From NCBI RefSeq assembly GCF_048269205.1, contig NZ_JBLXJC010000001.1, positions 1,178,001 to 1,242,000 on the forward strand: a stretch of DNA of 64,000 bases, given 5' to 3'. How positions within the stretch are numbered: position 1 is the stretch's first letter; each line of letters begins with the position of its first letter. The position numbers were made by a program, and so were the translations under genes. Below are positions 8,692 through 16,141 of the stretch, in pieces. The notes under the pieces are model-generated. The model ran no database searches and had not been told where the DNA came from. It saw only the letters and a program-made list of their open reading frames with translations. The DNA comes from Emcibacter sp048269205 (lineage in GTDB: Bacteria; Pseudomonadota; Alphaproteobacteria; Sphingomonadales; Emcibacteraceae).

Positions 8692-9270
8692 ATGAACGAA
8701 GAAACCACATCGCCCCTTCAGTCGGAATTCTCGAGACCGATAGATATCGCTACTCTGCCGCAAAGCGGCCGGGGATTTAAAATAGAAGCCACGCCGGAGG
8801 AAGAAGCAGCCCTGGCTGAACGCTTCGGTGTCATTGCCGTCGAGAACTTAAAGTCGGAATGTGTCCTGAAGCCGGTGCGCGGCCAGAAGGCGGTTCGCTT
8901 CCAGCTGGACGCTTCCTTCAGCGCCCGTGTTGTGCAAGCCTGTTCTGTGACCCTGGAGCCGGTACCGGAAGATGTGGCCGGCAGCTTCACTGTTTATTTC
9001 GTTGACGAGGATTTTGATGAGCTGGTGGAACGGCAGGAAATTGAATTTGCCTATGATGAAGAGGATATCGAGCCCCTGATCGGCCAGGTGATCGATTTGG
9101 GGGAGCAGTTGGCCCAACATCTTTCCCTTTCCATGAACCCCTATCCCCGCAAGCAGGGAGCGAAGGGTGACGAACTGGGGTATGAAATTCTGCAGGAGGA
9201 TGACGAAACTCTTGTTGCAGAAAAGAAAAATCCTTTCGAAGTACTGAAAACACTTAAACATAAGTCTTGA
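8692..9270 (+). CDS. YceD/DUF177 family protein (23S rRNA accumulation)
   Basis: A 192-residue member of the DUF177/YceD family, linked to 23S rRNA accumulation and often next to rpmF or plsX. The family motif appears as VVQACSVTLEPVPEDVAGSFTVYFVDE near the centre, followed by the acidic stretch YDEEDIEPLIGQVIDLGEQLAQHLSLSMNPYPRK. The ATG at 8692 is preferred. The same frame is open upstream to 8617 but overlaps the preceding gene. No rpmF follows; plsX comes next. Confidence 0.85.
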   Translation: MNEETTSPLQSEFSRPIDIATLPQSGRGFKIEATPEEEAALAERFGVIAVENLKSECVLKPVRGQKAVRFQLDASFSARVVQACSVTLEPVPEDVAGSFTVYFVDEDFDELVERQEIEFAYDEEDIEPLIGQVIDLGEQLAQHLSLSMNPYPRKQGAKGDELGYEILQEDDETLVAEKKNPFEVLKTLKHKS

Positions 9271-9399
9271 AGATCAGGGATATTTCATTATTGTCGTGCC
9301 GTTAGTAATAAAAAAACATATGTGCGACATAATTGATTCGATGGGACTTTGCCGGATGACCAATGCCGGCGGCAAGCAGAATCAGGAAACAGGTTTATA

Positions 9400-10461
9400 T
9401 TGGAACGGGAACTGATCATATCTCTTGACGCGATGGGCGGCGACGATGCGCCGGAAATCGTGGTGGAAGGGGCTGCAATAGCCCGGGAACGTTATCCCAA
9501 TGTGAAATTTATCCTTTTTGGTGACGAGACGGAAGTCGTGCCGCTGGTGACCAAATTCCCCTTGCTCAAGGATAACTGTGAAATCCGTCATACGGAAAAG
9601 GTTGTTTCCGCTGAGGAAAAACCGAGCCAGGCCCTGCGCCGCGGCCGTGATTCAACCATGGGACTTGCCATTGAATCCGTCCGCCAGGGAGAGTCCTGTG
9701 CGGCGGTTTCCGCCGGCAACACCGGCGCCCTTATGGCCATGGCCAAATTTATGCTGCGCACCATGCCGGGGATCGACCGGCCGGCGCTTGGCTCTCTGTT
9801 GCCCACGTCCAGGGGGGAAAGCATCATGCTGGATCTCGGCGCCAACGTGGAATGTGATGAGAACAACCTTGTTCAGTTCGCCATCATGGGGGCCGCCTTT
9901 GCCCGCACGGTGCTGGGATTGAACCGTCCTTCCGTCGCCCTGCTTAATGTGGGTGTGGAGGAGCTCAAGGGCAACGAAGTAATCAAGAATGCGGACAAGA
10001 TTCTCAGGGAAGCGGATCTGCCCATCAACTATGTCGGCTTTTCCGAGGGTCACGGGCTGGCCAACGGGGAGGTGGACGTGATCGTCACGGACGGCTTTAC
10101 CGGGAACGTAGCTCTGAAAATGGCCGAGGGAACCGCCAAGATGATCTCCGGCCTGCTGTCTGCAGCCCTGAAAAACTCCATCTTTTCAAAAATCGGTTAT
10201 CTGTTTGCCCGTTCCGCCCTTCAGGGGCTGAAGGACCATCTTGATCCCAACAACCACAATGGCGCCGTATTTATGGGGTTGAATGGTTTGGTGATCAAAA
10301 GTCACGGCAGTGCATCAGCGTCAGGTTTTGCCAGCGCTATTGGTGTCGCTGTGGACATGGCGGCCAACGACCTGGCCGGCAAGATTACTGAAGATCTTAA
10401 GAATTTCGAAGGGCACAACAAGGTCGAAGAAGCCGTCGTCGCCGAGGAAAAAGTTTCATGA
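9400..10461 (+). CDS. plsX: Phosphate acyltransferase PlsX
   Basis: A 353-residue enzyme that makes acyl-phosphate from acyl-ACP for phospholipid synthesis. The family opening IISLDAMGGDDAPEIVVEGA is present, with SAEEKPSQALRR and AVSAGNTGALMAMA further on. I place the start at TTG 9400, which gives the normal N-terminus and has ACAGG seven bases upstream. The frame also permits TTG 9349, adding 17 atypical residues. The stop overlaps the fabH start (ATGA), showing translational coupling. Confidence 0.93.
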   Translation: MERELIISLDAMGGDDAPEIVVEGAAIARERYPNVKFILFGDETEVVPLVTKFPLLKDNCEIRHTEKVVSAEEKPSQALRRGRDSTMGLAIESVRQGESCAAVSAGNTGALMAMAKFMLRTMPGIDRPALGSLLPTSRGESIMLDLGANVECDENNLVQFAIMGAAFARTVLGLNRPSVALLNVGVEELKGNEVIKNADKILREADLPINYVGFSEGHGLANGEVDVIVTDGFTGNVALKMAEGTAKMISGLLSAALKNSIFSKIGYLFARSALQGLKDHLDPNNHNGAVFMGLNGLVIKSHGSASASGFASAIGVAVDMAANDLAGKITEDLKNFEGHNKVEEAVVAEEKVS

Positions 10462-11435
10462 GTGTTATCCGTTCTGCAGTCGCCGGCTGCGGTTCCTATC
10501 TTCCCGAAAAGGTTGTCACAAACCTTGAACTCCAGGAAAAAGTCGATACCAGCGATGAATGGATTATCGAGCGCACCGGGATTCGCCAGCGTCATATCGC
10601 GGCGGAAGGGGAGATGACCTCTGACCTGGCGTTGAAAGCGGCCGAACGGGCGCTGGAAGATGCCGGCATGACGGCGGCGGATATTGACCTGATTGTTCTG
10701 GCCACGGCAACACCGGACCAGACCTTTCCGGCCACGGCCACAAAGGTTCAGGCGGCCCTGGGCATGACCCACGGCGCGGCCTTCGATGTGCAGGCGGTTT
10801 GTTCCGGCTTTATTTATGCCCTGACCACAGCTGACAATTTTATCCGCACCGGTCAGGCCAAAAATGTTCTGGTGATCGGGGCCGAGACCTTCTCCCGCAT
10901 TCTGGATTGGGAGGACCGCACGACCTGTGTTCTGTTTGGCGATGGTGCCGGGGCCGTGGTTCTGTCCGCCATAGAAGGTACAGGAGAGAATACGGACCGG
11001 GGAATATTGACCAGTCATCTGCATTCGGACGGTCGCTATAACAAGCTTCTTTATGTGGACGGCGGTCCGTCCTCCACCCGTTCCACAGGCTATCTGCGCA
11101 TGAAGGGGCGGGAAGTCTTCCGCCATGCCGTCAAGAACCTTGCCGACGTGGTGGGTGAGTCCCTGGAGGCGACGGGCCTCAAGTCGGAGGATGTGGATCT
11201 TGTGGTGCCGCATCAGGCCAATAAGCGCATTCTGGATGGTACGGCCAAAAAGCTGGGTATTGACCCGGACAAGATTGTCGTGACCGTGCATAAACATGCA
11301 AATACCTCCGCGGCATCCATCCCGCTGGCGCTGGACGAGGCAGTGAAATCAGGGCGAATCGATAAGGGTGATATCGTGATTCTCGAGGCCATGGGGGGTG
11401 GTTTCACTTGGGGAGCCTGTCTTCTACGGTGGTAA
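10458..11435 (+). CDS. fabH: 3-oxoacyl-ACP synthase III
   Basis: A 325-residue condensing enzyme that starts fatty-acid synthesis from acetyl-CoA and malonyl-ACP. The catalytic triad is visible as Cys in AVCSGFIYAL, His in VPHQANKRI and Asn in HKHANTSAASIP. The ending AMGGGFTWGACLLRW is typical. It overlaps plsX by 4 bp. Confidence 0.97.
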   Translation: MSVIRSAVAGCGSYLPEKVVTNLELQEKVDTSDEWIIERTGIRQRHIAAEGEMTSDLALKAAERALEDAGMTAADIDLIVLATATPDQTFPATATKVQAALGMTHGAAFDVQAVCSGFIYALTTADNFIRTGQAKNVLVIGAETFSRILDWEDRTTCVLFGDGAGAVVLSAIEGTGENTDRGILTSHLHSDGRYNKLLYVDGGPSSTRSTGYLRMKGREVFRHAVKNLADVVGESLEATGLKSEDVDLVVPHQANKRILDGTAKKLGIDPDKIVVTVHKHANTSAASIPLALDEAVKSGRIDKGDIVILEAMGGGFTWGACLLRW

Positions 11436-11523
11436 TTACCATTTTTTTAACCGCTTTGCCCTAGATTCTCTCTGTTAAATCAAATTATGCAGTCCTTTAG
11501 GAAAGCCTGACATCCCTTTGATA

Positions 11524-11552
11524 TTGACGGACTATTTTGGCTAAAGTACGCT
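11524..11552 (+). promoter_or_regulatory. Putative sigma-70-type promoter of ihfA
   Basis: TTGACG (11524-11529) and TACGCT (11547-11552) are separated by 17 bases, 28 bases before the ihfA ATG. The 144-bp fabH-ihfA gap holds no other evident feature. Confidence 0.5.
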
Positions 11553-11579
11553 ATGGGCTGAAAACAAGGGTTAAAACAC

Positions 11580-11882
11580 ATGAGCAGTAAAACAATTACA
11601 CGAGCTGATCTGAGCGAGGCTGTATACCAGGAAGTAGGCCTTTCACGGAACGAATCCGCAGAACTGGTAGAAACTGTACTGGACGAAATCGCTGAAAATC
11701 TTATCACCGGCGACAATGTGAAAATTTCCTCATTCGGAAGTTTTGTAGTGCGCGACAAAGGCGGCCGGATTGGACGCAATCCGAAAACCGGCGAGGAGGT
11801 TCCCATCGAACCGCGGCGCGTTCTGGTTTTCCGTCCGTCCCAGGTTCTCAAGGATCGCGTGAGCGGACTTAATAAAAGTTAA
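11580..11882 (+). CDS. ihfA: Integration host factor subunit alpha
   Basis: A 100-residue HU/IHF-family DNA-bending protein. The beta-arm signature runs through KISSFGSFVVRDKGGRIGRNPKTGEEVPIEPRRVL, and the N-terminal helices begin TITRADLSEAVYQEVGLSR. The position between fabH and a MerR-type gene is the conserved alphaproteobacterial context that favours IhfA over IhfB or HU. Confidence 0.95.
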   Translation: MSSKTITRADLSEAVYQEVGLSRNESAELVETVLDEIAENLITGDNVKISSFGSFVVRDKGGRIGRNPKTGEEVPIEPRRVLVFRPSQVLKDRVSGLNKS

Positions 11883-11971
11883 TCCCGGATGACAGGGGGG
11901 ACAGTGGCTGCCGGGTAGTCTTATCCGGCAGGTGGAGCCTTCGCCTCCCGAAATGAAAGGTACTTTTGCCG

Positions 11972-12418
11972 ATGGCGAAACGTCAGGCCAAATCACCCAA
12001 CGCATACCGGACCATCAGTGAGGTCGCCGATGCCATGGATGTTCCCCAGCATGTACTGCGCTTCTGGGAAGGAAAATTCAGCCAGATCAAGCCCATGAAA
12101 AGGGGTGGCGGCCGCCGCTACTACCGGCCCGAGGATGTGGAAATCATCCAGGCCATCCGTGCGCTTCTTCATGAAGACGGCTATACCATCAAGGGCGCCC
12201 AGAAGCTCCTGCGCGAGCAGGGGGTCAAAACCATCGTCCAGCAATATGCCAATGACAGTGACGAGCCGGACAGTGCTCCGGTGGTGGCGTCCGTCGTCAG
12301 TGCGCAGGCTGAGACCGAACCGACAGGAGAGACGGCATCCCGGCTGGAGGGACTGACGGAAATCCGCGGACGTCTGGAAAATGTACGAAAAAAGCTCAAA
12401 GGCCAGTTGCTCTCCTGA
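11972..12418 (+). CDS. MerR family transcriptional regulator
   Basis: A 148-residue regulator. The N-terminal winged helix (about 10-85) has TISEVADAMDVPQHVLRFWEGKF and the GGGRRYYRPEDVEIIQAIRALLHEDGYTIKGAQKLL segment. The remaining tail is short, with no metal-binding cysteines or ligand domain. The ATG at 11972 gives MAKRQAKSP; a TTG at 11966 lies at better spacing from AAAGG and may be used instead. This unassigned MerR-like gene regularly follows ihfA and precedes tRNA-Pro in Alphaproteobacteria. Its targets are unknown. Confidence 0.9.
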   Translation: MAKRQAKSPNAYRTISEVADAMDVPQHVLRFWEGKFSQIKPMKRGGGRRYYRPEDVEIIQAIRALLHEDGYTIKGAQKLLREQGVKTIVQQYANDSDEPDSAPVVASVVSAQAETEPTGETASRLEGLTEIRGRLENVRKKLKGQLLS

Positions 12419-12435
12419 AAAACCGGCGCTATAGT
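12407..12435 (+). promoter_or_regulatory. Promoter of tRNA-Pro
   Basis: TTGCTC (12407-12412, inside the end of the MerR gene) and TATAGT (12430-12435, followed by GCGC) are separated by exactly 17 bases, a strong stable-RNA-type promoter. The predicted transcript would carry a leader of about 50 bases before the tRNA. Confidence 0.6.
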
Positions 12436-12495
12436 GCGCCCACTTCCGGGTGATTCACCTCGAATTTTCCGGATTTCTACCAGAGATTTTTATAT

Positions 12496-12572
12496 CGGAA
12501 TGTAGCGCAGCCTGGTAGCGCACTTCACTGGGGGTGAAGGGGTCGTCGGTTCAAATCCGGCCATTCCGACCA
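12496..12572 (+). tRNA. tRNA-Pro (anticodon GGG)
   Basis: A 77-base cloverleaf with encoded CCA. The acceptor arms CGGAATG and CATTCCG pair fully. The anticodon arm CTTCA / TGAAG closes the loop CTGGGGG, giving anticodon GGG. The T-arm contains GGTTCAAATCC. Its 3' end is duplicated at 13698-13720. Confidence 0.97.
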
Positions 12573-12579
12573 AAAGAAA
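12557..12579 (+). repeat. Putative attL: 23-bp direct repeat, copy 1
   Basis: It covers the last 16 bases of tRNA-Pro including CCA and seven bases beyond. It is identical to 13698-13720; the match stops abruptly on both sides. Confidence 0.8.
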
Positions 12580-12610
12580 CCCGCTGACCGAAAGGACGGC
12601 GGGTTTTTTT
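12578..12610 (+). terminator. Rho-independent terminator after tRNA-Pro
   Basis: The arms AACCCGC and GCGGGTT flank a 14-base inner section, followed by a run of seven T. It lies inside the tRNA-flanked insert, so it appears to have arrived with the insert. Confidence 0.75.
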
Positions 12611-12768
12611 GTGCTGATTGGGGGGTAATACAGTGCAGGACAGGCTGGGTAAGTTTGTCACTGCCTGCACCTGCAAAATTATTTGGTGGAATTTAATCAT
12701 TCAGGACATTGTAGGAAAGGGAAGTTAATCAGTTCATCGTTAATGAGAGTCTAAAGCATTACTAAAGT

Positions 12769-12800
12769 AAAAAACGGCCTCCAAAACTGGAAGCCGTCTT
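12769..12800 (-). terminator. Terminator of the PEP-CTERM gene
   Basis: Read on the minus strand, ACGGCTTCCA and the imperfect complement TGGAGGCCGT form a hairpin with loop GTTT, followed by six T. It lies 35-66 bases past the stop codon. Confidence 0.75.
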
Positions 12801-12834
12801 TATAATATTCAATTTACTAGAACAGCTAAAACTT

Positions 12835-13509
12835 TTAACCGCGACGTTTTCTTACAATACCAAGGCCAATAAGTCCAAGACCGACGAGCGCTAGTGGAGC
12901 GGGTTCAGGTATACTATTAGTACTGAAATTTATAGTGAGTTTTGGACGGAAACTAGCTGATGAATCAGAAGACCTGAAATATGCAACTGCATTTTGAAGA
13001 TCAAAATTTCCTTCAACCCACATACCATAATTATCATAACTGTTAGAGTGCCATCCAGTTACCAATGAAGTAATATCCCATGAACGATATATACCACCAA
13101 ACATGGTGTCTTCAATTAATAGTGTTGCCTCGACAAGAGGGTCGTAACTGGGGGCAGTATTAAATGTAACAGATTGTTCAGACCAAGCTGAAGTAACTCT
13201 ATATAATTCATACTCACAGCCATAACAAGAATTGGCTCCGTGATACATTTCTAATGTTGCAGAATTGATATTGGCTCCTTCTGGGATGGCGCTAAGATCA
13301 AACTCGATTAACCCAATTGACCGAGTGTCATATCCCCAGTTAATAACTACGCTATCGTTGTCACCAAGATTTAAATTGGCCGCATCTCCATTGGAAATAT
13401 TGGCATCTTTTCCATCTACTGAATTGGGTTGAAGGATAATAACCGAAGCTGAGGCTGGAAATGAAAAGCCAACAATAAATAAGAATATTGAAAATAACAG
13501 TTTTCTCAT
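12835..13509 (-). CDS. DNRLRE-type secreted protein with PEP-CTERM sorting signal
   Basis: A 224-residue exported protein. A signal peptide (about 1-22, ending PASAS) precedes a jelly-roll-like domain resembling DNRLRE modules (IGLIEFDLSAIPEGANINSATLEMYHG; TVTFNTAPSYDP-like region). The C-terminus has the exosortase-type signal: PEPAPLALVGLGLIGLGIV followed by RKRRG. Such proteins are processed by an exosortase/EpsH, none of which is in this window. Codon use is AT-rich compared with neighbours, and the gene lies inside the tRNA-flanked insert, so horizontal acquisition is likely. The domain name is by pattern only. Confidence 0.8.
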   Translation of the reverse strand: MRKLLFSIFLFIVGFSFPASASVIILQPNSVDGKDANISNGDAANLNLGDNDSVVINWGYDTRSIGLIEFDLSAIPEGANINSATLEMYHGANSCYGCEYELYRVTSAWSEQSVTFNTAPSYDPLVEATLLIEDTMFGGIYRSWDITSLVTGWHSNSYDNYGMWVEGNFDLQNAVAYFRSSDSSASFRPKLTINFSTNSIPEPAPLALVGLGLIGLGIVRKRRG

Positions 13510-13620
13510 GGGAATCCCCTTTGACCTAAAATCAATGAATAAGCAAAATTCGCGCCAAATCGCAAAAATAGTGGGAAACCATTGAATGTAAGCAATGAAT
13601 AATATTGAGTGGCAATTAAT

Positions 13621-13660
13621 ACTGTAAAGAAAGCTGACATATTATGATGTTCTTTACAGT
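13621..13660. repeat. 11-bp perfect inverted repeat with 18-base spacer
   Basis: ACTGTAAAGAA (13621-13631) and TTCTTTACAGT (13650-13660) lie near the right end of the mini-island. There is no T-run, so it is not an ordinary terminator. It could be a protein-binding or processing structure of the element, or the ends of a tiny non-autonomous insertion. Confidence 0.6.
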
Positions 13661-13697
13661 TTTGGGAACAACGGGATAGGGGACTCTTGAATTGATG

Positions 13698-13720
13698 CCG
13701 GCCATTCCGACCAAAAGAAA
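13698..13720 (+). repeat. Putative attR: 23-bp direct repeat, copy 2 (tRNA-Pro 3' fragment)
   Basis: Exact copy of 12557-12579. Upstream of it there is no tRNA body, so it is a tRNA fragment left by integration. The original tRNA terminator probably follows it. Confidence 0.8.
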
Positions 13721-13748
13721 AGACCCGGAATATTCCGGGTCTTTTTTT
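13717..13748. terminator. Strong bidirectional terminator
   Basis: A perfect 14-bp dyad (13718-13731 / 13732-13745, AAAAGACCCGGAAT and its complement) is followed by T on the plus strand. It probably ended the original tRNA-Pro transcript and now also serves the minus-strand deacylase-like gene at 13767. Confidence 0.8.
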
Positions 13749-13766
13749 GTTTTCAGCCTGTATTGA

Positions 13767-15524
13767 TCAGGGTAAATCCTTCCAGTCGCTGCTTTTTTTG
13801 CGGCAGCCGCCGTCAGGCCAGCCTTTCCAGCCGCGCCCCCGGACCACTTGCCCCGCCAGCGCGCCGGTATGTTCGCCGTCCCGGATCGTGTGCACGCCGT
13901 TGACAAAGACATGGTCCACACCGCTGGCATATTGGTGCGGTTTTTCAAAGGTGGCGTTATCCCGGATGGTGGCGGGATCAAAGATCACCACATCGGCATG
14001 GTAGCCCTCCAGCAGCAGGCCCCTGTCCTTAAGCTGCAATAGCGCCGCTGGCTGGCCGGTCACCCGCCGGACCGCTTCCTCGACGGACATGATTTTATCC
14101 TCGCGCACATATTTGGCGAACAGCCGGGCAAAGTTGCCGTAGCTCCGGGGATGGGTCATGGATTTGAGGAAGATACCCTCCGCCGGTTCGGCGTCCCCGT
14201 CCGAGCCGAGGCTGACCCAGGGCTGGGCGAGCTGTTTTTTCACATTGTCTTCCGACATGACGAAATAGATCACCTGCACCCGGCTGCCATCCCGGATCAC
14301 CAGCTCCATGGCCGCTTCCTCAGGTGTGAGCTTCCACAGCTTTGCCATATCGGCCAGGGTCTTGCCGGTATATTGTTTCATGTCGTCATTTTTAAAACCG
14401 ACCAGCAGAACCTTGTCCGCCGGGGTGCGCCGTCCCATATTTTCCCCCCTGGCGTTGGGGTTCTGCATGTCGTTGAGCAGTTTCTTGCGGGTTTTGGGGG
14501 CTTTCAGGCGGGCGATCCATTTCTCGATACCGCCTTCCTGCACCCAGAGCGGCATATAGGCGTCAAGACCGGTGGAGCTCGCCGGATAAGTATACATGTC
14601 GGCGCTGATCTCAAGGCCGCCGGCCCGGGCGTCCTCGATCCGCTTGATGAGCTCATCCACTTTGTGCCAGTTCTGCCGGCCGGAAAGTTTCAGGTGGTAG
14701 ATTTCCGTCGGGGTGCCGGTAGCCTGGGCAATGTCGAAGGTTTCCTCCAGCGCGTCGAAAATCCGGTCTCCCTCGTTGCGCATATGGGTGGTATAGATGC
14801 CGCCGCAGCGGCCCGCTTCCCCGACCAGGGCAATCAGTTCCTGGGTAGAGGCGAAATTGCCCGGCGCATAGATCAGGGAAGAGCCCACGCCCATGGCGCC
14901 GTCCTCCATGGCCCGGACAACAACCTGTTTCATTCTTTTGAGCTGTTCCGGGGTGGGCGCCACATTATTTTCGCCGAGCTCATGCACCCGTACGCTGGCC
15001 GCCCCGATCAGCGAGGCCACATTGGGGGACACGCCGCGCCCGGTCATATGGGACAGATACTCATCCAGCGTGGTCCATTCCACCGGAAATTTGAGATCGC
15101 CCTGGCGGCGAATCATGGCTTCTTTCATCTCAGGGGTGAGGGGGCCCATGCTGCGGCCCTCGCCAAACAGCTCCAGGGTCACGCCCTGCTTGAGGTCGCT
15201 TAATCCCCGCCCGTCAATCAGAAGACTGTCCACAGCCCAGCTCAGCATATTGATAAAGCCGGGGGAGACCGCCTTGCCTTTCGCATTCACCACGTCCACG
15301 GCGGTACCGGGGGCATCCGGCCCCACATAGGCGATGCGGTCGCCTGTGATCGCCACTTCCCCGGCGTAAGGTTTGCCGCCGGTGCCGTCATAGATCATGC
15401 CGCCCGTGATCAGGATGTCATAGTCCGGGGCCGCGGGTTCTTCCTTGCCACAGGCGGCGAGGGTGAGGACGGTAATGAAAATAAAGAATGTGCGAAGCGG
15501 TCTGCGGCGATATCCCTGCGCCAT
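13767..15524 (-). CDS. D-aminoacylase/N-acyl-D-amino-acid deacylase-like lipoprotein
   Basis: A 585-residue amidohydrolase-superfamily protein with an N-terminal lipoprotein signal (TLAACGKEE; Cys near residue 25). The family fold is evident in DYDILITGGMIYDGTGGKP, GSSLIYAPGNFAS, GGIYTTHMRNEGDRI and the closing YHADVVIFDPATI region. The metal-binding HxH after PGF is missing: the sequence reads PGFINMLSWAVD. It thus belongs to the subgroup lacking the alpha-metal histidines, and its activity may differ from true deacylases. The ATG at 15524 has GGGAGG upstream. It appears monocistronic. Confidence 0.85.
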   Translation of the reverse strand: MAQGYRRRPLRTFFIFITVLTLAACGKEEPAAPDYDILITGGMIYDGTGGKPYAGEVAITGDRIAYVGPDAPGTAVDVVNAKGKAVSPGFINMLSWAVDSLLIDGRGLSDLKQGVTLELFGEGRSMGPLTPEMKEAMIRRQGDLKFPVEWTTLDEYLSHMTGRGVSPNVASLIGAASVRVHELGENNVAPTPEQLKRMKQVVVRAMEDGAMGVGSSLIYAPGNFASTQELIALVGEAGRCGGIYTTHMRNEGDRIFDALEETFDIAQATGTPTEIYHLKLSGRQNWHKVDELIKRIEDARAGGLEISADMYTYPASSTGLDAYMPLWVQEGGIEKWIARLKAPKTRKKLLNDMQNPNARGENMGRRTPADKVLLVGFKNDDMKQYTGKTLADMAKLWKLTPEEAAMELVIRDGSRVQVIYFVMSEDNVKKQLAQPWVSLGSDGDAEPAEGIFLKSMTHPRSYGNFARLFAKYVREDKIMSVEEAVRRVTGQPAALLQLKDRGLLLEGYHADVVIFDPATIRDNATFEKPHQYASGVDHVFVNGVHTIRDGEHTGALAGQVVRGRGWKGWPDGGCRKKSSDWKDLP

Positions 15525-15605
15525 GTTTATCCTCCCGGTTGGGTTGCGGGTTTATGATTGCGCACAGGATAGCATGAGTTTAGTGAGATTATTAGAGTTA
15601 TCCCC

Positions 15606-15983
15606 TCACTTCCGCTCCGGATAGCAGGCCTCATATTCCCAGCTTGTCCGCAACTCTTCTTTTCCAGCGACCGACATGGTTTCCTTGAGGCGAGTGCGGA
15701 ATTCCAGGCAGTCGATGGTTTCCGACATCACCAGCCCCTCGCGGTCCGGGTACAACTCCTCGACCAGCGCCGTGAGTTCGGTCATGCCGGCCTTATAGTC
15801 CTTCTGGGAAATACTGAGGATATATTCCTCGCCGTCGGCCTGCTCCAGCCGCATCACCAGGCGGGGCAGATGCTGCTCCTTGTCATAAAGCCAGTTGTTA
15901 TACAGCTCCCCGCCGAAAGTGACGGCGAGGAAGAAGAGTATAAAACCGATCACGGTCATCTGGGATTTGGTCAGGCCGAACAT
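15606..15983 (-). CDS. Hypothetical membrane-anchored protein
   Basis: A 125-residue protein of unknown function. One hydrophobic segment (about 8-27, MTVIGFILFFLAVTFGGEL) is followed by a soluble domain of alternating acidic and hydrophobic residues with two cysteines, one in IDCLEF and one in YEACYPE near the end. The frame is open upstream to 16040, but the ATG at 15983 directly begins the membrane segment. It is divergent from the secreted-protein gene at 16142. Confidence 0.65.
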   Translation of the reverse strand: MFGLTKSQMTVIGFILFFLAVTFGGELYNNWLYDKEQHLPRLVMRLEQADGEEYILSISQKDYKAGMTELTALVEELYPDREGLVMSETIDCLEFRTRLKETMSVAGKEELRTSWEYEACYPERK

Positions 15984-16084
15984 GGGGGATGGTTCCTTGC
16001 GTTGTTCTCTTCCTTTTACCCTGTTCAGGACAAGTTTCAAGTCCCGGGCTAAAGATTATCCTTCGCAGAACTGTGTACTTTATT

Positions 16085-16114
16085 TTGACATATTTCTAAA
16101 TTTAAATGTATTGT
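16085..16114 (+). promoter_or_regulatory. Putative promoter of the gene at 16142
   Basis: TTGACA (16085-16090) and TATTGT (16109-16114) are spaced by 18 bases in an AT-rich divergent gap. Confidence 0.4.
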
Positions 16115-16141
16115 CATACGAATAATTCAGGGGAAAATTTT

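Larger units (their letters stand above)
12557..13720. mobile_element. Mini-island at tRNA-Pro, bounded by a 23-bp direct repeat of the tRNA 3' end
   Basis: An identical 23-bp sequence occurs at 12557-12579 (end of tRNA-Pro plus seven following bases) and at 13698-13720. The DNA between is clearly more AT-rich than its surroundings and holds one gene, for a PEP-CTERM protein, on the minus strand. This is the structure left by site-specific integration into a tRNA 3' end: attL restores the tRNA and attR is the displaced original end. There is no integrase, so it is a decayed island or a small satellite moved in trans. The segments 12611-12834 and 13510-13697 hold no further gene. Confidence 0.75.

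Noticed and set aside
14151..15203. Plus-strand ORF of 350 codons opposite the deacylase-like gene
   Set aside because: Antisense shadow. No ribosome binding site or coherent protein pattern.
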